Shown: piece by piece, positions 40,801 through 53,800 of the stretch
Layout of the letters: the number at the start of each line of letters is the position of its first letter
Position numbering within the stretch: position 1 is the first letter of the stretch
Assembly (NCBI RefSeq): GCF_036898095.1
Contig: NC_090730.1
Location: 23,440,093-23,504,092 of the forward strand
DNA from: Palaemon carinicauda
Taxonomy: Eukaryota; Arthropoda; Malacostraca; Decapoda; Palaemonidae
Direction of reading: 5' to 3'
DNA: 64,000 nucleotides
Position numbers and translations under genes: made by a program
Notes under the pieces: model-generated
Database searches by the model: none
What the model saw: only the letters and a program-made list of their open reading frames with translations
What the model was told of the DNA's origin: nothing

Positions 40801-43800
40801 TTAGCTTCTTCTATATACAGGGTCAGTACCAACCCTTATGTTCACATTGAGAAAGAGTTTGTACTTCTTCATCAAGGAACATAGCATACTAGAAGAACCT
40901 TAGCTTCTTCTATATACAGGGTCAGTACCAGCCCTTATGTTCACTTGAGAAAGAGTTTGTACCTCTTCATCAAGGAACATAGCATACTAGAAGAACCTTA
41001 GCTTCTTCTATATACAGGGTCCAGTACCAACCCTTATGTTCACTTGAGAAAGAGTTTGTACCTCTTCATCAAGGAACATAGCATACTAGAAGAACCTTAG
41101 CCTTCTATATAGAGGGTCAGTACCAGCCCTTATGTTCACTTGAGAAAGAGTTTGTACCTCTTCATCAAGGAACATAGCATACTAGAAGAACCTCAGCTTC
41201 TCTATATACAGGGTCAGTACCAGCCCTTATGTTCACTTGAGAAAGAGTTTGTACCTCTTCATCAAGGAACATAGCATACTAGAAGAACCTCAGCTTCTTC
41301 TATATACAGAGGGTCAGTACCAGACCCTTATGTTCACTTGAGAAAGAGTTTGTACCTCTTCATCAAGGAACATAGCATACTAGAAGAACCTCAGCTTCTT
41401 CTATATGCAGGGTCAGTACCAGACCTTATGTTCACTTGAGAAAGAGTTTGTACCTCTTCATCAAGGAACATAGCATACTAGAAGAACCTTAGCTTCTTCT
41501 ATATACAAGGGCAGTACCAGACCTTATGTTCACTTAGAAAGAGTTTGTACCTCTTCATCAAGGAACATAGCATACTAGAAGAACCTCAGCTTCTTCTATA
41601 TACAGGGTCAGTACCAACCCTTATGTTCACATGAGAAAGAGTTTGTACCTCTTCATCAAGGAACATAGCATACTAGAAGAACCTCAGCTTCTTCTATATA
41701 CAGGGTCAGTACCAGCCCTTATGTTCAATTGAGAAAGAGTTTGTACCTCTTCATCAAGGAACATAGCATACTAGAAGAACCTCAGCTTCTTCTATATACA
41801 GGGTCAGTACCAGCCCTTATGTTCACTTGAGAAAGAGTTTGTACTCTTCATCAAGGAACATAGCATACTAGAAGAACCTAGCTTCTTCTATATACAGGGT
41901 CAGTACCAGCCCTTATGTTCACTTGAGAAAAGAGTTTGTACCTCTTCATCAAGGAACATAGCATACTAGAAGAACCTTAGCTTCTTCTATATACAGGGTC
42001 AGTACCAGCCCTTATGTTCACTTGAGAAAGAGTTTGTACCTCTTCATCAAGGAACATAGCATACTAGAAGAACCTCAGCTTCTTCTATATAGAGGGTCAG
42101 TACCAGCCCTTATGTTCACTTAGAAAGAGTTTGTACCTCTTCATCAAGAACATAGCATACTAGAAGAACCTCAGCTTCTTCTATATACAGGGTCAGTACC
42201 AGACCTTATGTTCACTTGAGAAAGAGTTTGTACCTCTTCATCAAGGAACATAGCATACTAGAAGAACCTCAGCTTCTTCTATATACAGGGTCAGTACCAG
42301 ACCTTATGTTCACTTAAAAGAGTTTGTACTCTTCATCAAGGAACATAGCATACTAGAAGAACCTCAGCTTCTTCTATATACAGGGTCAGTACCAGCCCTT
42401 ATGTTCACATGAGAAAGAATTTGTACTTCTTCATCAAGGAACATAGCATACTAGAAGAACCTTAGCTTCTTCTATATACAGGGTCATTACCAGCCCTTAT
42501 GTTCACTTGAGAAAGAGTTTGTACTTCTCCATCAAGGAACATAGCATATTCGAAGAAACTTAGCTTCTTCTATATACAGGGTCAGTACCAGCCCTCATGT
42601 TCACATGAGAAAGAATTTGTACTTCTTCATCAAGGAACATAGCATACTAGAAGAACCTTAGCTTCTTCTATATACAGGGTCAGTACCAGCCCTTATGTTC
42701 ACTGAGAAAGAGTTTGTACTTCTTCATCAAGGAACATAGCATACTAGAAGAACCTTAGCTTCTTCTATATACAGGGTCAGTACCAGCCCTTATGTTCACT
42801 TGAGAAAGAGTTTGTACCTCTTCATCAAGGAACATAGCATACTAGAAGAACCTCAGCTTCTTCTATATACAGGGTCAGTACCAGACCCTTATGTTCACTT
42901 GAGAAAGAGTTTGTACCTCTTCATCAAGGAACATAGCATACTAGAAGAACCTTAGCTTCTTCTATATAGAGGGTCAGTACCAGACCTTATGTTCACTTGA
43001 GAAAGAGTTTGTACCTCTTCATCAAGGAACATAGCATACTAGAAGAACCTTAGCTTCTTCTATATACAGGGTCAGTACCAGACCTTATGTTCACTTAGAA
43101 AGAGTTTGTACCTCTTCATCAAGGAACATAGCATACTAGAAGAACCTCAGCTTCTTCTATATACAGGGTCAGTACCAGCCCTTATGTTCACTTAAGAAAG
43201 AGTTTGTACCTCTTCATCAAGGAACATAGCATACTAGAAGAACCTCAGCTTCTTCTATATACAGGGTCAGTACCAACCCTTATGTTCACTTGAGAAAGAA
43301 TTTGTACTTCTTCATCAAGGAACATAGCATACTAGAAGAACCTTAGCTTCTTCTATATACAGGGTCAGTACCAGCCCTTATGTTCACTTGAGATAAGAGT
43401 TTGTACTTCTTCATCAAGGAACATAGCATACTAGAAGAACCTTAGCTTCTTCTATATACAGGGTCAGTACCAGCCTTATGTTCACATGAGAAAGAATTTG
43501 TACTTCTTCATCAAGGAACATAGCATACTAGAAGAACCTTAGCTTCTTCTATATACAGGGTCAGTACCAGCCCTTATGTTCACAAGAAAGAATTTGTACT
43601 TCTTCATCAAGGAACATAGCATACTAGAAGAACCTTAGCTTCTTCTATATACAGGGTCAGTACCAGCCCTTATGTTCACATGAGAAAGAATTTGTACTTC
43701 TTCATCAAGAACATAGCATACTAGAAGAACCTTAGCTTCTTCTATATACAGGGTCAGTACCAGCCCTTATGTTCACATTGAGAAAGAATTTGTACTTCTT

Positions 43801-45300
43801 CATCAAGGAACATAGCATACTAGAAGAACCTTAGCTTCTTCTATATACAGGGTCAGTATGAACCCTTATGTTCACTTGAGAAAGAGTTTGTACTTCTTCA
43901 TCAAGGAACATAGCATACTAGAAGAACCTTAGCTTCTTCTATATACAGGGTCAGTACCAGCCCTTATGTTCACATGAGAAAGAATTTGTACTTCTCATCA
44001 AGGAACATAGCATACTAGAAGAACCTTAGCTTCTTCTATATACAGGGTCAGTACCAGCCCTTATGTTCATATGAGAAAGAATTTGTACTTTTTCATCAAG
44101 GAACATAGCATACTAGAAGAACCTTAGCTTCTTCTATATACAGGGTCAGTACCAGCCCTTATGTTCACATGAGAAAGAATTTGTACTTCTTCATCAAGGA
44201 ACATAGCATACTAGAAGAACCTTAGCTTCTTCTATATACAGGGTCAGTACCAGCCTTATGTTCACATGAGAAAGAGTTTGTACTTCTTCATCAAGGAACA
44301 TAGCATACTAGAAGAACCTTAGCTTCTTCTATATACAGGGTCAGTACCAGCCCTTATGTTCACATGAGAGAGAATTTGTACTTCTTCATCAAGGAACATA
44401 GCATACTAGAAGAACCTTAGCTTCTTCTATATACAGGGTCAGTACCAACCCTTATGTTCACTTGAGAAAGAGTTTGTACTTCATCAAGGAACATAGCATA
44501 CTAGAAGAACCTTAGCTTCTTCTATATACAGGGTCAGTACCAACCTTATGTTCACATGAGAAAAGAATTTGTACTTCTTCATCAAGGAACATAGCATACT
44601 AGAAGAACCTTAGCTTCTTCTATATACAGGGTCAGTACCAGCCCTTATGTTCACATGAGAAAGAATTTGTACTTCTTCATCAAGGAACATAGCATACTAG
44701 AAGAACCTTAGCTTCTTCTATATACAGGGTCAGTACCAACCCTTATGTTCACAAGAGAAAGAATTTGTACTTCATCAAGGAACATAGCATACTAGAAGAA
44801 CCTCAGCTTCTTCTATATACAGGGTCAGTACCAACCCTTATGTTCACTTGAGAAAGAATTTGTACTTCTTCATCAAGGAACATAGCATACTAGAAGAACC
44901 TTAGCTTCTTCTATATACAGGGTCAGTACCAGCTTATGTTCACATGAGAAAGAATTTGTACTTTTCATCAAGGAACATAGCATACTAGAAGAACCTTAGC
45001 TTCTTCTATATACAGGGTCAGTACCAACCTTATGTTCACATGAGAAAGAATTTGTACTTCTTCATCAAGGAACATAGCATACTAGAAGAACCTTAGCTTC
45101 TTCTATATACAGGGTCAGTACCAGCCCTTATGTTCACATAGAAAGAATTTGTACTTCTTCATCAAGGAACATAGCATACTAGAAGAACCTTAGCTTCTTC
45201 TATATACAGGGTCAGTACCAACCCTTATGTTCACATGAGAAAGAATTTGTACTTCTTCATCAAGGAACATGGCATACTAGAAGAACCTTAGCTTCTTCTA
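37900..45300 (+). repeat. Satellite zone with many single-base indels
   Basis: From about 37.9 kb, monomers often lose or gain one base in short homopolymers or repeated dinucleotides (for example ACAGGTCAG, CACTTAGAAAG, GGGCAGTACC). Such changes are rare from 26 to 37 kb. The monomer type shifts from CTTGAGAAAGAGTTTGTACC to CATGAGAAAGAATTTGTACT at about 42.4 kb. Confidence 0.75.
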
Positions 45301-46559
45301 TATAAAGGGTCAGTACCAACCCTTATGTTCACATGAGAAAGAATTTGTACTTCTTCATCAAGGAACATAGCATACTAGAAGAACTTAGCTTCTTCTATAT
45401 ACAGGGTCAGTACCAACCCTTATGTTCACATGAAAAAGAATTTGTACTTCTTCATCAAGGAACATGGCATACTAGAAGAACCTTAGCTTCTTCTATATAC
45501 AGGGTCAGTACCAACCCTTATGTTCACATGAGAAAGAGTTTGTACTTCTTCATCAAGGAACATAGCATACTAGAAGAAACTTAGCTTCTTCTATATACAG
45601 GGTCAGTACCAACCCTTATGTTCACATGAGAAAGAATTTGTACTTCCTCATCAAGGAACATTGCATACTAGAAGAACCTTAGCTTCTTCTATATACAGGG
45701 TCAGTACCAACCCTTATGTTCACATGAGAAAGAATTTGTACTTCCTTCATCAAGGAACATAGCATACTAAAAGAACCTTAGCTTCTTCTATATAAAGGGT
45801 CAGTACCAGCCCAATGTTCACTTGAGAAAGAATTTGTACTTCTTGATCAAGGAACATGGCATACTAGAAGAACCTTAGCTTCTTCTATATACAGGGTCAG
45901 TACCAGCCCTTATGTTCACTTGAGAAAGAATTTGTACTTCTTGATCAAGGAACATGGCATACTAGAAGAACCATAGCTTCTTCTATATACAGGGTCAGTA
46001 CCAACCCTTATGTTCACATGAGAAAAAATTTGTACTTCTTGATCAAGGAACATGGCATACTAGAAGAACCATAGCTTCTTCTATATACAGGGTCAGTACC
46101 AGCCCTTATGTTCACATGAGAACGAATTTGTACTTCTTGATCAAGGAACATGGCATACTAGAAGAACCATAGCTTCTTCTATATACAGGGTCAGTACCAG
46201 CCCTTATGTTCACATGAGAAAGAATTTGTACTTCCTCATCAAGGAACATTGCATACTAGAAGAACCTTAGCTTCTTCTATATACAGGGTCAGTACCAACC
46301 CTTATGTTCACATGAGAGAGGGTTTGTACTTCTTCATCAAGGAACATGGCATACTAGAAGAACCATAGCTTTTTCTATATACAGGGTCAGTACCAACCCT
46401 TATGTTCACATGAGAGAGAATTTGTACTTCTTGATCAAGGAACATGGCATACTAGAAGAACCAGAGCTTCTTCTATATACAGGGTCAGTACCAACCTTTA
46501 TGTTCACATGAGAAAATTTGTACTTCTTCATCAAGGAACATGGCATACTAGAAGAAACT

Positions 46560-49500
46560 TAGCTTCTTCTATATAAAGGGTAAGTACCAGCCCTTATGTT
46601 CATATGAAAAAGAATTTGTACTTCTTCATCAAGGAACATAGCATACTAGAAGAACCTTAGCTTCTTCTATATAAAGGGTAAGTACCAGCCCTTATGTTCA
46701 CATGAGAAAGAATTTGTACTTCTTCATCAAGGAACATAGCATACTAGAAGAACCTTAGCTTCTTCTATATAAAGGGTAAGTACCAGGCCTGATGTTCACA
46801 TGAGAAAGAATTTGTACTTCTTCATAGAAGAACATAGCATACTAGAAGAACCTTAGCTTCTTCTATATAAAGGGTAAGTACCAGCCCTTGTGTTCACATG
46901 AGAAAGAATTTGTACTTCTTCATCAAGGAACATAGCATACTAGAAGAACCTTAGCTTCTTCTATATAAAGGGTCAGTACCAGCCCTTATGTTACATAAGA
47001 AAGAATTTGTACTTCTTCATCAAGGAACAGAGCATACTAGAAGAACCTTAGCTTCCTCTATATACAGGGTCAGTACCAGCCCTTATGTTCACTTGAGAAA
47101 GAGTTTGTACTTCTTCATCAAGGAACATAGCATACTAGAAGAAACTTAGCTTCTTCTATATACAGGGTCAGTACCAGCCCTTATGTTCACTTGAGAAAGA
47201 GTTTGTACTTCTTCATCAAGGAACATAGCATACTTGAAGAAACTTAGCTTCTTCTATATAAAGGGTCAGTACCAGCCCTTATGTTCACAAGAGAAAGAAT
47301 TTGTACTTCTTCATCAAGGAACATAGCATACTTGAAGAAACTTAGCTTCTTCTATATAAAGGGTCAGTACCAGCCCTTATGTTCACTTGAGAAAGAATTT
47401 GTACTTCTTCATCAAGGAACATAGCATACTAGAAGAAACTTAGCTTCTTCTATATACAGGGTCAGTACCAGCCCTTATGTTCACTTGAGAAAGAGTTTGT
47501 ACTTCTTCATCAAGGAACATGGCATACTAAAAGAAACATAGCTTCTTCTATATACAGGGTCAGTACCAACCCTTATGTTCACATGAAAAATAATTTGTAC
47601 TTCATCAAGGAACATAGCATACTAGAAGAACCTTAGCTTCTTCTATATACAGGGTCAGTACCAACCCTTATGTTCACATGAGAAAGAATTTGTACTTCAT
47701 CAAGGAACATAGCATACTAGAAGAACCTTAGCTTCTTCTATATACAGGGTCAGTACCAACCCTTATGTTCACATGAGAAATAATTTGTACTTCTTGATCA
47801 AGGAACATGGCATACTAGAAGAACCTTAGCTTCTTCTATATAAAGGGTCAGTACCAACCCTTATGTTCACATGAGAAAGAATTTGTACTTCTTCATCAAG
47901 GAACATGGCATACTAGAAGAACCTTAGCTTCTTTTATATACCGGGTCAGTACCAACCCTTATGTTCACATGAGAAAGAATTTGTACTTATTCATCAAGGA
48001 ACATGGCATACTAGAAGAATCTTAGCTTCTTCTATATAAAGGGTCAGTACCAACTTTATGTTCACATGAGAAAGAATTTGTACTTCTTCATCAAGGAACA
48101 TAGCATACTAGAAAACTTAGCTTCTTCTATATACAGGGACAGTACCAACCCTTATGTTCACATGAAAAAGAATTTGTACTTCATCAAGGAACATAGCATA
48201 CTAGAAGAACCTTAGCTTCTTCTATATACATGGGTCAGTACCAACCCTTATGTTCACATGAGAAAGAGTTTGTACTTCTTCATCAATGAACATAGCATAC
48301 TTGAAGAAACTTAGCTTCTTCTATATACAGGGTCAGTACCAACCCTTATGTTCACATGAGAAAGAATTTTTACTTCTTCATCAAGGAACATTGCATACTA
48401 GAAGAACCTTAGCTTCTTCTATATACAGGGTCAGTACCAACCCTTATGTTCACATGAGAAAGAATTTGTACTTCATCAAGGAACATGGCATACTAGAAGA
48501 AACTTAGCTTCTTCTATATAAAGGGTCAGTACCAACCCTTATGTTCACTTGAGAAAGAGTTTGTACTTCTTCATTAAGGAACATGGCATACTAGAAGAAA
48601 CTTAGCTTCTTCTATATAAAGGGTCAGTACCATCCCTTATGTTCACTTGAGAAAGAGTTTGTACTTCTTCATCAAGGAACATGGCATACTAGAAGAAACT
48701 TAGCTTCTTCTATATAAAGGGTCAGTACCAACCCTTATGTTCACTTGAGAAAGAGTTTGTACTTCTTCATCAAGGAACATGGCATACTAGAAGAAACTTA
48801 GCTTCTTCTATATAAAGGGTCAGTACCAGCCCTTATGTTCACATGAGAAAGAATTTGTACTTCTTCATCAAGGAACATAGCATACTAGAAGAACCTTAGC
48901 TTCTTCTATATACAGGGTCAGTACCAACCCCTTATGTTCACATGAGAAAGAATTTGTACTTCATCAAGGAACAGAGCCTAGTAGAAGAACCTTAGCTTCT
49001 TCTATATACAGGGTCAGTACCAGCCCTTATGTTCACATGAGAAAGAGTTTATACTTATTCATCAAGGAACATAGCATACTAGAAGAACCTTAGCTTCTTC
49101 TATATACAGGGTCAGTACCAGCCCTTATGTTCACTTGAGAAAGAGTTTGTACTTATTCATCAAGGAACATAGCATACTAGAAGAACCTTAGCTTCTTCTA
49201 TATACAGGGTCAGTACCAGCCCTTATGTTCACATGAGAAAGAGTTTGTACTTCTCCATCAAGGAACATAGTATACTAGAAGAACCTTAGCTTCTTCTATA
49301 TACAGGGCCAGTACCAGCCCTTATGTTCACATGAGAAAGAATTTGTACTTCTTCATCAAGGAACATAGTATACTAGAAGAACCTTAGCTTCTTCTATATA
49401 CAGGGTCAGTACCAACAATTATGTTCACATGAGAAAGAATTTGTACATCTTCATAAAGGAACATAGCATACTAGAAGAACCTTAGCTTCTTCACATTCGA

Positions 49501-50860
49501 AAGAATTTGTACTTCTTCATCAAGGAACATAGCATACTAGAAGAACCTTAGCTTCTTCTATATACAGGGTCATTACCAGCCCTTATGTTCACTTGAGAAA
49601 GAGTTTGTACTTCTCCATCAAGGAACATAGCATATTCGAAGAAACTTAGCTTCTTCTATATACAGGGTCAGTACCAGCCCTCATGTTCACATGAGAAAGA
49701 ATTTGTACTTCTTCATCAAGGAACATAGCATACTAGAAGAACCTTAGCTTCTTCTATATACAGGGTCAGTACCAGCCCTTATGTTCACAAGCGAAAGAAT
49801 TTGTACTTCTTAATCAAGGAACATAGCATACTAAAAGAACCTTAGCTTCTTCTATATACAGGGTCAGTACCAGCCCTTATGTTCACATGAGAAAGAATTT
49901 GTACTTCTTCATCAAGAAACATAGCATACTAGAAGAACCTTAGCTTCTTCTATATACAGGGTCAGTACCAGCCCTTATGTTCACATTCGAAAGAATTTGT
50001 ACTTCTTCATCAAGGAACATAGCATACTAGAAGAACCTTAGCTTTTTCTATATACAGGGTCAGTACCAGCCCTTATGTTCACATGAGAAAGAGTTTGTAC
50101 TTCTCCATCAAGGAACATAGTATACTAGAAGAACCTTAGCTTCTTCTATATACAGGGTCAGTACCAGCCCTTATGTTCACATGAGAAAGAATTTGTACTA
50201 CTTCATCAAGGAACATAGTATACTAGAAGAACCTTAGCTTCTTCTATATACAGGGTCAGTACCAGCCCTTATGTTCACATGAGAAAGAATTTGTACTTCT
50301 TCATCAAGGAACATAGCATACTAAAAGAACCTTAGCTTCTTCTATATACATGGTCAGTACCAACCCTTATGTTCACATGAGAAAGAATTTGTACTTCTTG
50401 ATCAAGGAACTTGGCATACTAGAAGAACCATAGCTTCTTCTACATATAGGGTCAGTACCAACCTTTATGTTCACATGAGAAAAAACTTGTACTTCTTCAT
50501 CATGGAACATGGCATACTAGAAGAAACTTAGCTTCTTCTATATAAAGGGTAAGTACCAGCCCTTATGTTCATATGAGAAAGAATTTGTACTTCTTCATCA
50601 AGGAACATAGCATACTAGAAGAACCTTAGCTTCTTCTATATAAAGCGTAAGTACCAGTTCTTATGTTCACATGAGAAAGAATTTGTAATTCTTCATCAAG
50701 GAACATAGCATACTAGAAGAACCTTAGCTTCTTTTATATAAAGGGTAAGTACCAGCCCTGATGTTCACATGAGAAAGAATTTTTACTTCTTCATAGAAGA
50801 ACATAGCATACTAGAAGAACCTTAGCTTCTTCTATATAAAGGGTAAGTACCAGCCCTTAT
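46560..50860 (+). repeat. Duplication with about 3.97-kb offset, marked by GTAAGT monomers
   Basis: Four successive monomers carry GGGTAAGTACC, with GTAAGT at 46580, 46678, 46776 and 46874. A matching set of four lies at 50549, 50647, 50745 and 50843, each 3969 bp later. Both sets include the rare CTTCATAGAAGAACATAG variant in the same place. A more decayed third set is near 53976-54172, with further members at 54661, 54767 and 55050. Confidence 0.8.
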
Positions 50861-53800
50861 GTTCACATGAGAAAGAATTTGTACTTCTTCATCAAGGAAC
50901 ATAGCATACTAGAAGAACCTTAGCTTCTTCTATATAAAGGGTCAGTACCAGCCCTTATGTTCACATAAGAAAGAATTTGTTCTTCTTCATCAAGGAACAT
51001 AGCATACTAGAAGAACCTTAGCTTCTTCTATATACAGGGTCAGTACCAGCCCTTATGTTCACTTGAGAAAGAGTTTGTACTTCTTCATCAAGGAACATGG
51101 CATACTAAAAGAAACATAGCTTCTTCTATCTAAAGGGTCAGTACCAGCCCTTATGTTCACATGAGAAAGAATTTGTACCTCTTCATCAAGAAACATAGCA
51201 TACTAGAAGAACCTTAGCTTCTTCTATATACAGGGTCAGTACCAGCCCTTATGTTCACTTGAGAAAGAATTTGTACTTCTTCATCAAGGAACATAGCATA
51301 CTAGAAGAACCTTAGCTTCTTCTATATACAGGGTCAGTACCAGCCCTTATGTTCACATGAGAAAGAATTTGTACTTCTTCATCAAGGAACATGGCATACT
51401 AGAAGAACCTTAGCTTCTTCTATATACAGGGTCAGTACCAACCCTTATGTTCACATGAGAAATAATTTGTACTTCATCAAGGAACATAGCATACTAGAAG
51501 AACCTTAGCTTCTTCTATATACAGGGTCAGTACCAGCCCTTATGTTCACAGGAGAAAGAATTTTTACTTTTTCATCAAGGAACATAGCATACTAGAAGAA
51601 CCTTAGCTTCTTTTATATACAGAGTCAGTACCAGCCCTTATGTTCACATGAGAAAGAGTTTGTACTTCTTCATCAAGGAACATAGCATACTAGAAGAACC
51701 TTACCTTCTTCTATATACAGGGTCAGTATCAGCCCTCATGTTCACATGAGAAAGAATTTGTACTTCTTCATCAAGGAACATAGCATACTAAAAGAACCTT
51801 AGCTTCTTCTATATACAGGGTCAGTACCAACACTTATGTTCACATGAGAAAGAATTTGTACATCTTCATAAAGGAACATAGCATACTAGAAGAACCTTAG
51901 CTTCTTCTATATAGAGGGTCAGTACCAGCCCTCATGTTCACATGAAAAAGAATTTGTACTTCTTCATCAAGGAACATAAATTACTAGAAGAACCTTAGCT
52001 TCTTCTATATACAGGGTCAGTACCAGCCCTTATGTTCACATGAGAAAGAATTTGTACTTCTTTATCAAGGAACATAGCATACTAGAAGAACCTTAGCTTC
52101 TTCTATATACAGGGTCAGTACCAGCCCTTATGTTCACATGAGAAAGAGTTTGTACTTCTTCATCAAGGAACATAGCATACTAGAAGAACCTTAGCTTCTT
52201 CTATATACAGGGTCAATACCAGCCCTCATGTTCACATGAGAAAGAATTTGTACTTCTTCATCAAGGAACATAGCATACTAGAAGAACCTTAGCTTCTTTT
52301 ATATACAGGGTCAGTACCAACACTTATGTTCACATGAGAAAGAATTTGTATTTATTCATCAAGGAACATAGCATACTAGAAGAACCTTAGCTTCTTCTAT
52401 ATACAGGGTCAGTACCAACACTTATGTTCACATGAGAAAGAATTTATACTTCTTGATCAAGGAACATAGCATACTAAAAGAACCTTAGTTTCTTCTATAT
52501 ACAGGGTCAGTACCAGCCCTTATGTTCATATGAGAAAGAATTTGTACTTCTTCATCAAGGAACATAGCATACTAGAAGAACCTTAGCTTCTTCTATATAC
52601 AGGGTCAGTACCAGCCCTTATGTTCACATGAGAAAGAATTTGTACTTCTTGATCAAGGAACAGAGCATACTAAAAGAACCTTAGCTTCTTCTATATACAG
52701 GGTCAGTACCAGCCCTTATGTTCACATGAGAAAGAATTTGTACTTCCTCATCAAGGAACATGGCATACTAGAAGAACCTTAGCTTCTTCTATATACAGGG
52801 TCAGTACCAACAATTATGTTCACATGAGAAAGAATTTGTACTTCTTCATCAAGGAACATAGCATACTAAAAGAACCTAATTTTCTTCTATATACAGGGTC
52901 AGTACCAACCCTTATGTTCACTTGAGAAAGAGTTTGTACTTCTTCATCAAGGAACATGGCATACTAGAAGAAAATTAGCTTCTTCTATATAAATGGTCAG
53001 TACCAACCCTTACGTTCACTTGAGAAAGAGTTTGTACTTCTTGATCAAGGAACATAGCATACTAAAAGAACCTTAGTTTCTTCTATATACAGGGTCAGTA
53101 CCAGCCCTTATGTTCATATGAGAAAGAATTTGTACTTCTTCATCAAGGAACATAGCAGACTAGAAGAAGCTTAGCTTCTTTTATATACCGGGTCAGTACC
53201 AACCTTTATGTTCACATGAGAAAGAATTTGTACTTCTTGATCAAGGAACATGGCATACTAGAAGAACCATAGCTTCTTCTATATACAGGGTCAGTACCAG
53301 CCCTTATGTTCAAATGATAAATAATTTGTACTTCCTCATCAAGGAACATTGCATACTAGAAGAACCTAAGCTTCTTCTATATACAGGGTCAGTACCAACC
53401 CTTATGTTCACATGAAAAAGAGTTTGTACTTCTTCATCAAGGAACATGGCATACTAGAAGAACCATAGCTTTTTCTATATACAGGGTCAGTACCAACCCT
53501 TATGTTCACATGAAAAATAATTTGTACTTCCTCATCAAGGAACATTGCATACTAGAAGAACCTTAGCTTCTTTTATATACAGGGTCAGTACCAACCCTTA
53601 TGTTCACATGAGAAAGAGTTTGTACTTCTTCATCAAGGAACATGGCATACTAGAAGAACCATAGCTTCTTCTATTTACAGGGTCAGTACTAACAATCATG
53701 TTCACATGAGAAAGAATTTGTACTTTTTGATCAAGGAACATAGCATACTAAACGAACCTTAGCTTCTTCTATATACAGGTTCATTACCAACAATTATGTT

